Shown here: positions 56,643-64,000 of the stretch, piece by piece | Position numbering within the stretch: position 1 is the first letter of the stretch | How the letters are laid out: each line of letters begins with the position of its first letter | From: Colwellia sp. 75C3 | Lineage (GTDB): Bacteria > Pseudomonadota > Gammaproteobacteria > Enterobacterales > Alteromonadaceae | Assembly: GCF_002836255.1 (NCBI RefSeq) | Contig: NZ_PJAU01000058.1 | Coordinates: 1 to 64,000, forward strand | Reading direction: 5' to 3' | Length of the DNA stretch: 64,000 nucleotides | Position numbers and translations under genes: made by a program | Notes under the pieces: model-generated | The model's input: only the letters and a program-made list of their open reading frames with translations | Told to the model about the DNA's origin: nothing | The model's database searches: none

Positions 56643-59600
56643 ATGAAGTCATTAATAAAAAAATCGTTACTCGCTAGCGCTATATTACTCTCGATGAATA
56701 TCGCTAATGTACAAGCTATTGAAATGTGCGGTATAAAAACAGTAGACCGCCAAGGTGAAGTACCTGCTAATCAAACACACTGTATTACCGATTATGGCCA
56801 TTACCTTTATGTCAATGTGCCCTACGAAAACAGTGAAGTTACTATCACGACCTCAGGTGGCTCGTTTAGTGGTAGTGATGCCGATATCAAGTTGTATGAT
56901 GGTGATGATTGGAGCGGCAATATTGAACTCAGTAGTATTACTGCAGCAACAAACGATGAAAGCATTTCATTTGTCTCTCGTGCGGGTAATCGTTATTTCG
57001 CAATAGGTGGCGACATTGAAGAAGTTAGCTTACACGTCACCATAACGGGTGGTGATATTCCACCACCAATGCCTGATGAATATCTTGTTTACGATACTAA
57101 CATCCCCGTCAATATTGTCGCCGCTTCTATATCATCTAAAGCTGAATACGGTTCAACTATTCCTGAGATACTAGCCGCGAGTTACTCTGGATTTGAAACC
57201 ATTGCAAGTGCTGTCAATGATCCGATTAGTGATGTCGCTGATGCTATTCATTATCTTGCCAAATCGGATGATTTAACTGATCCCGACCTTAATCAATTAT
57301 TGTACTTTTTAGCCTCTTATAAATATTATGCACAAGCGATGAGCGATGCCGAAGCATCTGCGTTAAGCACTGCATTATTAGCCGTCACTCAAATGACTGA
57401 TTTCGTCAGTGAATCTGGTGCGGTTATTCAAGAAGGTTATGCTGCGGCATTAACAAACTTCCAACGTAGTTCTGGCGCTGTTTATTATAAAGACCACTTA
57501 CCTCACTTATTAGCAGTTATTCAGTTTTACTCTATTCAAACTAATCCGTTTACGTTAAGTAATGCAGGTGATACCACCATGGCATTGATGAATTCAATCG
57601 ACTCCGCTGCTTATTATGGTGATGCGCCTGTTCAAGCAGCCTTTAATGACACTATGTTTGATGTGTTATCAGTAATGCGCTCATTCATCTTTTTAGGTGA
57701 AACGTCATTGGATATGCGCTGGTCCGCAGAAGCCGATCTAAAATGGATAATGCCACATTCATTTAATGCGATGGGTCGACTATCAATGATCGCTAGTGAT
57801 GAAGCTACAGCGCGTTTTGATAGTGTTATTTTAGAAACTCACTCAAAAGTAATCAATGATATTTCAATTGAAACCACTGAAACAATTATCACTAAAAACT
57901 ATTTAGAAAATGCTGGACGTTCTTGTGATGAAGGTGATGCATTATATGGTAGTTGTTTAGTACCACCAAAAGAAGAAGACATTTTAACGGTAAGCTATGA
58001 CTGTACTGATAACATCACTATTCGCGCACAAGCATCTATTAGTCAAGCAACCCTTGATCAATCGTGTGCTGACATGGCGTTGCAAGAAATTGAATTTCAT
58101 GACTTCTTTAATACGGCTGGTATCCCTGTTACCGGCGATTTAAATGAACATATTGAAGTGATTGCCTTTGCTAGTCCTGAAGATTATGAAAAATATGCCG
58201 GTGAATTTTTTGGTATTTCTACCGACAATGGCGGTATGTACTTAGAAGGTTCGCCAACAGCTCAAGGTAACCAAGCACGTTTTATTGCCATGCAATGTCC
58301 TGATTCTTGGATAGGTGGCTCATGTCAATATGAAGACCAAGTTTATAACCTAAGACATGAATTTACCCATTACCTAGACGGTCGATATATTAAAGCTGGC
58401 TCATATGGCACATTTAATCCAAATGCGGCATGGGCTGAAGGTATGGCTGAGTACATGGCTATGGGTAAAGATCATACCCGCACATTAAATACCCTCAAAG
58501 GTGAGACTATTCCACCATTGTATAACATCGTATTTATGGAATATGGCTACGACAACTTATATCCATGGGGCTATTTTGCCATGCGTTATTTAAGTGAAGA
58601 GCATAAAGACGAGGTCGAGCTGATTGTTACCACCTTAAAAGCTGGCGACAATGATGCCTATGTAGCCGCGCTTAAAGCTGCGGTACTTCGCACTGGCGCA
58701 GGTTTTGAAGCTTATATGTTAGCAAACTCAGACACTATAGCGCCGATAGCGGTAGAGATGCCTGCTGCTAATACCATTGGTAGCTGTGGTTTAGTACAAC
58801 AATATGCCCGTTACTTTGATGCTGATACTACTCACTTTACTTTTACCAATACTACCGAAACACCGGTGTCATTATTTTGGATTAACAGTTCAACGGGTGA
58901 AACAAACTTTGGTAAAAACTATAAAACCTTAAACAACGGCGATACTTATACATCATCAACTTGGACCGTTGGCGATCGCATGATGTTAAGCGATAACAAC
59001 ATGAATTGTTTAGGTGTTGCTGTAATGGCCGAAAACAATAACAGCTTCACCGTTGGCACCGAATTAGTAAAAAATGTTGAGCCAGAAATTATCCCTGAGG
59101 TAAATCAACTCGGTAGTTGTAAATTGGCACAACCACATTTGATTATGGACCAATCACATGAATTTACTATTACCAATGACTCAGACACCGCATTGCGATT
59201 ATTTAGAATAGATAATACTACCGGCAGCATAATCACCACCAGTGGCGGTACCGGTTTTACTCATGGTTATGGTGTTTTAGCTCCAGGCGCGAGTTATAGC
59301 AATGATGTTTGGTATGGCGACCGTCGCTTAATGGTGACTGATAGCAGCTTGAATTGTTTAAGTGTCGGGGTATTAAATAATGCGGTGAGTACTTTTACTG
59401 TTAGTCAAGCAATGGCAAACAATGCTGCTGCATCAGAAGTTATTCCAGATGAAAACACTATAGGTAGTTGTGATTTAAAAGCACCACATTTAACGGGTCC
59501 TTTTGAAGCTGACTTCTCCTTTGTAAATAACAGTGATAAACCTGTACGTATCTATCGTGTTGACAACACAACGGGCGAGCTAAGTGAAAGCTTTGGTTTT

Positions 59601-59942
59601 ACTACCTTACAAACAGGTGAGACTTATGACAGTGTTGCCACATGGAAATGGTTTGGTAACCGTCGAGCCGCGATAACCAATGAAGCTAATCAATGCTTAG
59701 GTGTTGCTATAATGACAGAAGAAGAGACCAGTAATGATTACGTAATTTCTAATGCACTTATTGAAACAGAGACTCCTGTTGTACCAGAGACTCCTGTTGT
59801 ACCAGAGACTCCTGTTGTACCAGAGACTCCTGTTGTACCGGAGACGGTGATTGAAGAAGATAAAAGTGGAGGCAGTATATCTTTCTTATTTTTAACGCTA
59901 TGTTTTATTGCAATGAAACGCTTTAAAAAGCTTAAACATTAA
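56643..59942 (+). CDS. secreted M9-type collagenase with VHL-like repeats and GlyGly-CTERM tail
   Basis: The 1099-residue exported protein has a signal peptide (about 1-25, ending VQA), then a PPC-like beta domain (about 45-135) and a helical region. The metalloprotease site is RHEFTHYLDGRY (H572, E573, H576) with the third ligand likely in WAEGMAEYMA near 601, the M9 collagenase pattern. Three repeats at about 712-795, 822-910 and 939-1025 each run from GSC through FTFTN..PV.LFWI..TGE to NCLGVAV and resemble VHL beta-domain folds. A PVVPET linker and a final SGGS-hydrophobic-KRFKK tail mark a GlyGly-CTERM sorting signal. Confidence 0.87.
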   Translation: MKSLIKKSLLASAILLSMNIANVQAIEMCGIKTVDRQGEVPANQTHCITDYGHYLYVNVPYENSEVTITTSGGSFSGSDADIKLYDGDDWSGNIELSSITAATNDESISFVSRAGNRYFAIGGDIEEVSLHVTITGGDIPPPMPDEYLVYDTNIPVNIVAASISSKAEYGSTIPEILAASYSGFETIASAVNDPISDVADAIHYLAKSDDLTDPDLNQLLYFLASYKYYAQAMSDAEASALSTALLAVTQMTDFVSESGAVIQEGYAAALTNFQRSSGAVYYKDHLPHLLAVIQFYSIQTNPFTLSNAGDTTMALMNSIDSAAYYGDAPVQAAFNDTMFDVLSVMRSFIFLGETSLDMRWSAEADLKWIMPHSFNAMGRLSMIASDEATARFDSVILETHSKVINDISIETTETIITKNYLENAGRSCDEGDALYGSCLVPPKEEDILTVSYDCTDNITIRAQASISQATLDQSCADMALQEIEFHDFFNTAGIPVTGDLNEHIEVIAFASPEDYEKYAGEFFGISTDNGGMYLEGSPTAQGNQARFIAMQCPDSWIGGSCQYEDQVYNLRHEFTHYLDGRYIKAGSYGTFNPNAAWAEGMAEYMAMGKDHTRTLNTLKGETIPPLYNIVFMEYGYDNLYPWGYFAMRYLSEEHKDEVELIVTTLKAGDNDAYVAALKAAVLRTGAGFEAYMLANSDTIAPIAVEMPAANTIGSCGLVQQYARYFDADTTHFTFTNTTETPVSLFWINSSTGETNFGKNYKTLNNGDTYTSSTWTVGDRMMLSDNNMNCLGVAVMAENNNSFTVGTELVKNVEPEIIPEVNQLGSCKLAQPHLIMDQSHEFTITNDSDTALRLFRIDNTTGSIITTSGGTGFTHGYGVLAPGASYSNDVWYGDRRLMVTDSSLNCLSVGVLNNAVSTFTVSQAMANNAAASEVIPDENTIGSCDLKAPHLTGPFEADFSFVNNSDKPVRIYRVDNTTGELSESFGFTTLQTGETYDSVATWKWFGNRRAAITNEANQCLGVAIMTEEETSNDYVISNALIETETPVVPETPVVPETPVVPETPVVPETVIEEDKSGGSISFLFLTLCFIAMKRFKKLKH
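59769..59840 (+). repeat. 18-bp tandem repeat, four units, coding for PVVPET linker
   Basis: Four units of gagactcctgttgtacca (59769, 59787, 59805, 59823; the last ends in g) encode an ETPVVP linker between the VHL-like repeats and the sorting tail. The near-perfect identity suggests recent slippage and likely length variation between strains. Confidence 0.9.
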
Positions 59943-59956
59943 CAATTACTGATAAC

Positions 59957-59996
59957 AAAATAAGGACGTGCTTATTTTAGGCTACGTCCTTATTTT
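59957..59996 (+). terminator. terminator of the collagenase gene
   Basis: Perfect 13-bp arms aaaataaggacgt (59957-59969) and acgtccttatttt (59984-59996), T-rich afterwards, 15 bp after the stop codon. Confidence 0.88.
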
Positions 59997-60186
59997 TGAT
60001 ATTGATATTTAATCAACTGATCACTAACTAATTTTACTCAAGCGACAACGCCAAGTCTACTGGTGTCACGATTTCCTTAGAAGTAACGTCAGTCTAACAA
60101 CAGCTTTTATTACTAAATAAAAGCTGTATTCATAATCTAGACAGTGAAGAACTTATAACGTTTATAGTTAGCGTATTCAGGGTTAA

Positions 60187-60696
60187 CTATTGTATATCTT
60201 TCCATGCTTTCAATTTTACAGGTGCTTCTACTTCCGTTTCTGCCACTTCTTCTATTTCCGCTACTTCAACGACTTCAGCTACTCCGCCTAATTCTTCTAA
60301 TAAGGCTTCTATTTCAGCTTTTAAGTCTTTATCAGCAATTTTATTACTGTTAATTTTAGCATTTTTTAGATGCTCAATAGCGCTTGATTTATCACCTAAC
60401 TCGACTTGTAATGAAGCGATAGCAAAAGCAACTGATGATAGAAAGTCTTTTGAATTAATAGCTTCAGCTTTCTGTAATGCTTTCTCGTAAATAGTAATAG
60501 CTAGTGCTAAATCATCAGTAAAATCAGCGAGTGTTTCCCACTGCACCGGATGATCTTTATCGGTATTGTCATTATCATCACATACTTTCTGTAATTCTGC
60601 ATAACATTCATCGAAGCGAATTTGATTTTTTCTATGAACCGCTTGCATTAAGTCTTTAGCTAACGAGTGCACGTGCTTGTATATTTTTGTATTCAT
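60187..60696 (-). CDS. helical TPR-like protein, unknown
   Basis: The 169-residue protein is mostly alpha-helical. It has TPR-like pairs (LADFTDDLALAITIYEKALQKAEAIN, FLSSVAFAIASLQVELGDKSSAIEHLKNAK) and a Glu/Val-rich repetitive tail (EVVEVAEIEEVAETEVEAPV). No signal peptide, so probably cytoplasmic. A perfect 11-bp hairpin lies after the stop (60100-60126), without a T tract. Function unknown. Confidence 0.6.
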   Translation of the reverse strand: MNTKIYKHVHSLAKDLMQAVHRKNQIRFDECYAELQKVCDDNDNTDKDHPVQWETLADFTDDLALAITIYEKALQKAEAINSKDFLSSVAFAIASLQVELGDKSSAIEHLKNAKINSNKIADKDLKAEIEALLEELGGVAEVVEVAEIEEVAETEVEAPVKLKAWKDIQ

Positions 60697-60859
60697 GATT
60701 TACCTTACTTTATATTTGTTCATAAAAATCTTATGGGGATTATAATACTTTTCGTAAAACTAAACAGGATGTTGTGAAGAAATATTGAATCAAAACGTAA
60801 ACTCGGTTAGTGTCGCTGAGATAAATGAAACATAATTCAATTATCAATTAAGGCCTTGT

Positions 60860-61072
60860 ATGAACAAAATATTATTAGAATCAGTGATTACTTGTCCTGA
60901 ATGCGGCTTTGATAAAAAAGAAGTTATGCCAACGGATGCATGCCAGTATTATTATGAATGTACTTCGTGTCATACGGTTATTAAAGCGCTAACGGGTGAT
61001 TGTTGTGTTTATTGCTCTTTTGGTACCGTGAAATGTCCCCCTATTCAAGAAAACAGGGCTTGTTGTGATTAA
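60860..61072 (+). CDS. GDCCVxC domain protein (cysteine form)
   Basis: The 70-residue protein opens with a CPEC pair (C12, C15), has a CTSC pair, and then the family motif G46-D-C-C-V-Y-C52 followed by S-F-G-T-V-K-C-P-P. This is the GDCCVxC family, in which some members carry selenocysteine; here all positions are cysteine. Members are often near metal-stress or transporter genes. Function unproven; a metal-binding or redox role is likely from the cysteine density (ten or so). Confidence 0.8.
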   Translation: MNKILLESVITCPECGFDKKEVMPTDACQYYYECTSCHTVIKALTGDCCVYCSFGTVKCPPIQENRACCD

Positions 61073-61188
61073 TTGATATAATATGCAGTTAAACAGAAAC
61101 AAAACAAGTGGCTAGGTTCAGTCCATACATAATTTAGCCCTTATTCTAGCCTCTTAATGAGGTATTATTTTTCTTCTGGATACTTATT

Positions 61189-61473
61189 ATGAATTTAGAT
61201 AAATCGACAAAACGTATAGCAAAAAGAGTCAAAAAGGGCTTTCAGGGTTACCCTCAAATATCACTGTCTTATTATGGTGAATCCGTTAATTGCGCAACAA
61301 AAGTTGTAGTGGGCTTTGTCCAAGAAGAAGGGGCTGCAGTTCAAGAGCAAACCTTTTCCAGTGAAGACGATTCTAGAAAAGACGAAACTATTCAAACCAC
61401 CTTATTAAAAATTATCGAACGTGCTGAAGCTAAAACAGTCGTAGAAGTTCCTGGTGTTGTCGTTATTAAATAA
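61189..61473 (+). CDS. small hypothetical protein
   Basis: The 94-residue protein has a basic N-terminus (KSTKRIAKRVKKGF) and then strand-like segments (QISLSYYGESVNCATKVVVGFVQEEG) and a closing helix (TIQTTLLKIIERAEA). No family recognised. It lies in a run of small plus-strand genes (60860-62313) of unrelated sequence. Confidence 0.55.
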   Translation: MNLDKSTKRIAKRVKKGFQGYPQISLSYYGESVNCATKVVVGFVQEEGAAVQEQTFSSEDDSRKDETIQTTLLKIIERAEAKTVVEVPGVVVIK

Positions 61474-61559
61474 TAAAGCGCACTATAAATTGAATGATAG
61501 GTTCAAACTGAACTTAACCAATCATTACTTATGTGTCGTTATCTAGCACGGAGAGTTAG

Positions 61560-61892
61560 GTGAAAAATTTACTTAAAAGTATTCAGTACGACCTCTTAGA
61601 TTTCATTGAAGGTGAAGATGACCCTGACTATACCTCTGAGGATGTGGCGGCTTGTATCACAACTCTGCTAGATTTTATGTCAGCTATCGAGTCAGAATCA
61701 CAAACAAAAGATAGCGCTAAAGAGCACATTAAAACATTAGTTTTGTCTTTAAATTCGTTAAATGAAAGCTGTGATGATTGTTTAATCGACACAGGTCAAC
61801 GTGAAGACATTTGTGAGTTCATTCAAAAAGTATTATCAGCTGCAAATATAGACTTTCCTGGTGATATCACTGAAGAATGGAGAATGTGGTAA
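61560..61892 (+). CDS. small acidic hypothetical protein
   Basis: The 110-residue helical, acidic protein opens with GTG (61560) after a ribosome site (ggaga). It contains LLDFIEGEDDPDYTSEDVAACITTLLDFMSAI and several cysteines (CDDCLID). No family recognised. Confidence 0.55.
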   Translation: MKNLLKSIQYDLLDFIEGEDDPDYTSEDVAACITTLLDFMSAIESESQTKDSAKEHIKTLVLSLNSLNESCDDCLIDTGQREDICEFIQKVLSAANIDFPGDITEEWRMW

Positions 61893-62016
61893 AAAGGTAA
61901 CAGTAACTAACAGGGAATGCTAACCGTTAGCGGGATCCCGTTACTAATCAATAGGAATGTTTAGGCGCTTGGATCCATTTCAGTGTTAACCGCATACATT
62001 AAATAAGGATATATAC

Positions 62017-62313
62017 ATGGAGTATCAAACTTTGTTCAATAAATTAATACCAATTTCAGCCGTTGTTTTGTTATCAGCCTGTGGCGCGAGTCAACCACCT
62101 CCCTATCAACAAGACAGAGCACCAGAAGATAGAGATCAATACAGTGGTGCTGAGGGCTTAACTCAACAACAGAAAGATCAAAGTTATCTGATGAACAAAG
62201 AGTTATCAAATAAATGTACCGCGGCTAAAATTGATGTCGCTATTGCTCAAGCAGATAAAAATGCTAATGAAGTTAAAAAGCAAAGTGAACTAATTCGCAG
62301 TACTTGCCTATAA
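62017..62313 (+). CDS. small lipoprotein
   Basis: The 98-residue protein has a lipoprotein signal (about 1-22) with lipobox LSAC, then a Pro/Gln/Asp-rich linker and a helical, Lys/Gln-rich end with two cysteines (KCTAAK and STCL). It is likely anchored in an envelope membrane facing the periplasm. A good aagga ribosome site precedes the ATG. Confidence 0.75.
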   Translation: MEYQTLFNKLIPISAVVLLSACGASQPPPYQQDRAPEDRDQYSGAEGLTQQQKDQSYLMNKELSNKCTAAKIDVAIAQADKNANEVKKQSELIRSTCL

Positions 62314-62393
62314 CAGCTACTTCAACAGCACTAAATATGCTGGCTTTGTTCATAATTTTAAATAGACCAGCCAGCAATTATACCTTCATATAA

Positions 62394-63074
62394 TTAACCG
62401 CATTCACTCCTATTTTTAGCTGCTGGACTGAGCCTTACCCAGCGAAATAAATACATAATAATAAGTTTTGTTATACCACTCACTGTCGCCAAACAGATTA
62501 GCGGCCAACCTTGAGCAAGTCCCATAGTTATGGCAAAAGCAATGGTGGAAATATCCATCATTAAAATAAATTGGCTCATACGAATGTCAATCGCTCCTGT
62601 CTTTCCAGAGCTAATGATAAGTTTAATTTGATGGCTATATCCTTGAGCAAGTAACAAGGTGATAATTAGAATAAGTATTGTCGACACTTGTTTGCTTTGA
62701 TCAGAAAAAGCCTCATTAAATGCAAGACCTATAATACCCAAACTAAAACAAACACCTACCAAAACAAGACTAGCAATAGCAGCTTTAGTCTTTCTGTCTT
62801 GCCACATTTCAAACAATATCAGTATCACCAAAACAGAGGCAATTAGTCTTGGCCAAACAATATAATGATTAAATATATCAATGCTATAGCCATAAACAAA
62901 AAAGGAAAAGTAAGCTAAAAAGCTCATAGTGAATTGATTTTGCGATAAGATATCCGTCACCTTTTTCTCACCGTTCGTCTTTCTCAGCCAAAGTTTATTC
63001 AACTGTAAATACACGCCGTATAAACTAACAAGAATAAAAAAAGTATTTATTACACCAAATAAATCATACCACAT
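62394..63074 (-). CDS. polytopic membrane protein with PQ-loop-like repeats
   Basis: The protein has 226 residues from the ATG at 63074, chosen because ggag stands 7-8 nt before it; a TTG at 63104 would add 10 residues inside an operator-like palindrome. It has about seven helices in two halves. Each half has a helix followed by a charged loop: INTFFILVSLYGVYLQLNKLWLRKTNG, and LLAQGYSHQIKLIISSGKTGAID. These resemble the PQ-loop pattern of small sugar or solute transporters, but the PQ pair itself is degenerate. Substrate unknown; divergent from an SDR dehydrogenase. Confidence 0.6.
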   Translation of the reverse strand: MWYDLFGVINTFFILVSLYGVYLQLNKLWLRKTNGEKKVTDILSQNQFTMSFLAYFSFFVYGYSIDIFNHYIVWPRLIASVLVILILFEMWQDRKTKAAIASLVLVGVCFSLGIIGLAFNEAFSDQSKQVSTILILIITLLLAQGYSHQIKLIISSGKTGAIDIRMSQFILMMDISTIAFAITMGLAQGWPLICLATVSGITKLIIMYLFRWVRLSPAAKNRSECG

Positions 63075-63093
63075 AGAAACACTCCAAAATAAT

Positions 63094-63105
63094 ATTGTCG
63101 ACAAT
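63094..63105. promoter_or_regulatory. palindromic operator-like site 1
   Basis: attgtcgacaat is a perfect 12-bp palindrome. It lies 20 bp upstream of the ATG of the leftward membrane protein and recurs identically at 63156-63167. The form ttgtcgacaa resembles sites of GntR-family regulators (general knowledge of half-sites with TTGT / ACAA). Confidence 0.6.
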
Positions 63106-63142
63106 TATGGCGCTTAAATATTATTTTACAATACTAAAAGGT

Positions 63143-63148
63143 TATAAT
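63143..63148 (+). promoter_or_regulatory. likely -10 box for the SDR gene
   Basis: A perfect TATAAT on the plus strand lies between the two palindromes, with no good -35 at standard spacing. A start near 63155 would put palindrome 2 right at the transcription start, where a bound repressor would block it. Confidence 0.4.
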
Positions 63149-63155
63149 CACGCAA

Positions 63156-63167
63156 ATTGTCGACAAT
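63156..63167. promoter_or_regulatory. palindromic operator-like site 2
   Basis: Second identical copy of attgtcgacaat, 62 bp from the first (start to start), between the membrane protein and the SDR gene. It lies just after a possible -10 box. Confidence 0.6.
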
Positions 63168-63324
63168 GAAAAACACTTAGCATATGATTATATATTCCCG
63201 TTACCTTTCAAGTGCTGGATTTCAGTGAGAGTAAACATGAATAACAATCTATAACTAACCATATAAGCAACTCAACCTCCCACTATGGCGCTATAGACAA
63301 TATTATATTTTTAAAGGATTAATA

Positions 63325-64000
63325 ATGAGTAAACAAAAAGTAGCAATAATCACTGGTGCAGGTCGAGGCATTGGCGCAGCAACAGCAAGGCTTTTTGCTC
63401 AAAACGATTATGCGGTTTGTATCAACTACAAATCAGATGAAAAATCAGCTAGCCAATTAGCAAAATCAATCACCGCCGATGGTGGCCAATGTATTACCGT
63501 GCAAGCCGATGTTTCTTGTGAAAGTGAGGTAGAAAGACTATTTAGTACGGTAGATAAGACCTTGGGCGCTGTTACTGTGTTGGTAAACAATGCCGGGATT
63601 TTGAAAAAACAGTCACGACTAGAAGATATGACGGCTGATCGCATTAATGAAATTCTGACCAACAATGTTACCAGCTATTTTTTATGCTGTCGTGAAGCAG
63701 TTAAACGTATGTCGACTCGTCATAATGGTTTAGGTGGCGTTATTGTTAATGTATCTTCTGGCGCAGCACGTTCGGGCTCACCTAATGAATACATTGATTA
63801 TGCGGCGTCAAAAGGCGCAATAGACACGTTAACTAAAGGTTTGTCACTCGAGGTTGCTGCAGAAGGCATTCGAGTTAACTGCGTACGTCCTGGACTGATC
63901 TATACCGATATGCATGCTGATGGCGGAGAGCCTGAGCGTATTGAGCGATTAAAGCACGTTATTCCAATGCAAAGGGGCGGACAACCAGGGGAAGTAGCCG
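63325..64000 (+). CDS. SDR-family oxidoreductase, truncated by window end
   Basis: The first 225 residues of a short-chain dehydrogenase; the frame stays open at the right edge. Nucleotide site TGAGRGIGAATA near residues 10-21, NNAG in LVNNAGILKK, catalytic VSSGA serine, Y-A-A-S-K active-site tyrosine and lysine, and RVNCVRPGLIYTDM. An NAD(P)-dependent reductase of a small molecule; substrate unknown. Ribosome site aaagga precedes the ATG at 63325. The palindrome pair upstream suggests substrate-dependent control shared with the membrane protein. Confidence 0.92.
   Translation, partial: MSKQKVAIITGAGRGIGAATARLFAQNDYAVCINYKSDEKSASQLAKSITADGGQCITVQADVSCESEVERLFSTVDKTLGAVTVLVNNAGILKKQSRLEDMTADRINEILTNNVTSYFLCCREAVKRMSTRHNGLGGVIVNVSSGAARSGSPNEYIDYAASKGAIDTLTKGLSLEVAAEGIRVNCVRPGLIYTDMHADGGEPERIERLKHVIPMQRGGQPGEVA

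Noticed and set aside
61931-61940. Palindrome cgggatcccg
   Set aside because: Ten bases only, no T tract and no second copy; it can arise by chance.
63075-63104. TTG start at 63104 for the PQ-loop-like gene
   Set aside because: It lies within the palindromic operator and lacks a ribosome site; the ATG at 63074 has ggag at good spacing.

Overview
The window reads as chromosomal DNA of a marine, probably psychrophilic gammaproteobacterium of the Alteromonadales, most likely Colwellia or a close relative. This is inferred, not computed. The grounds are AT-rich coding sequence, the pheS-pheT-ihfA order, the divergent ppsA/ppsR pair, Na+/H+ antiporter genes, a secreted M9 collagenase with a GlyGly-CTERM tail, and AT-rich intergenic elements whose ends read taccaattc. 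I saw no tRNA, rRNA, CRISPR array, prophage or complete insertion sequence.

Layout. 1-9466: a zinc-ribbon protein, the LysR regulator NhaR and, divergent from it, a nine-gene Mrp/Mnh-type multisubunit Na+/H+ antiporter operon. The operon opens with a ribosome hibernation factor-like gene and contains three antiporter-like (MrpA/D, NuoL/M/N) subunits. 9467-10249: terminator, a MITE-like element and a broken gene. 10246-17635: an S4 RNA-binding protein, ttcA, a Bax-like glucosaminidase, a membrane protein, a LysE exporter, a DUF1415 protein and an Atm1-type ABC exporter. 17899-31745: a PafA-like alkaline phosphatase divergent from a long gene train: exported sulfatase, exported FGE-fold protein, eight-haem cytochrome c with TPRs, then a full MoxR-DUF58-DUF4381-BatA-BatB-BatC-BatD module. 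31746-32418: a repeat-rich spacer. 32419-45130: housekeeping genes (ihfA, pheT, pheS, a YdiJ-type FAD/FeS dehydrogenase, ppsA, ppsR, DAHP synthase). 45223-55877: a hybrid sensor kinase, LMW phosphatase, ybaK, an M28 peptidase lipoprotein, small unknown genes, a GcvA-like regulator, a flavin reductase and a methyltransferase. 56643-64000: the collagenase, several small unknown proteins, a GDCCVxC protein, a lipoprotein, a PQ-loop-like membrane protein and, at the right edge, a truncated SDR dehydrogenase. The last two genes share an intergenic region holding two identical 12-bp palindromes.

How the genes work together. The Mrp operon with NhaR is a sodium/pH homeostasis unit. PpsA and PpsR form an enzyme/regulator pair. 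The sulfatase, FGE-like protein, multihaem cytochrome and MoxR-Bat genes run in one direction with short or overlapping junctions in the Bat part, and are the best candidate here for an undescribed system. My hypothesis is an envelope pathway in which a MoxR/VWA chaperone and a multihaem cytochrome act with an exported sulfatase and an FGE-fold protein lacking both catalytic cysteines. No gene product has been tested here, and every assignment is from sequence reading only.
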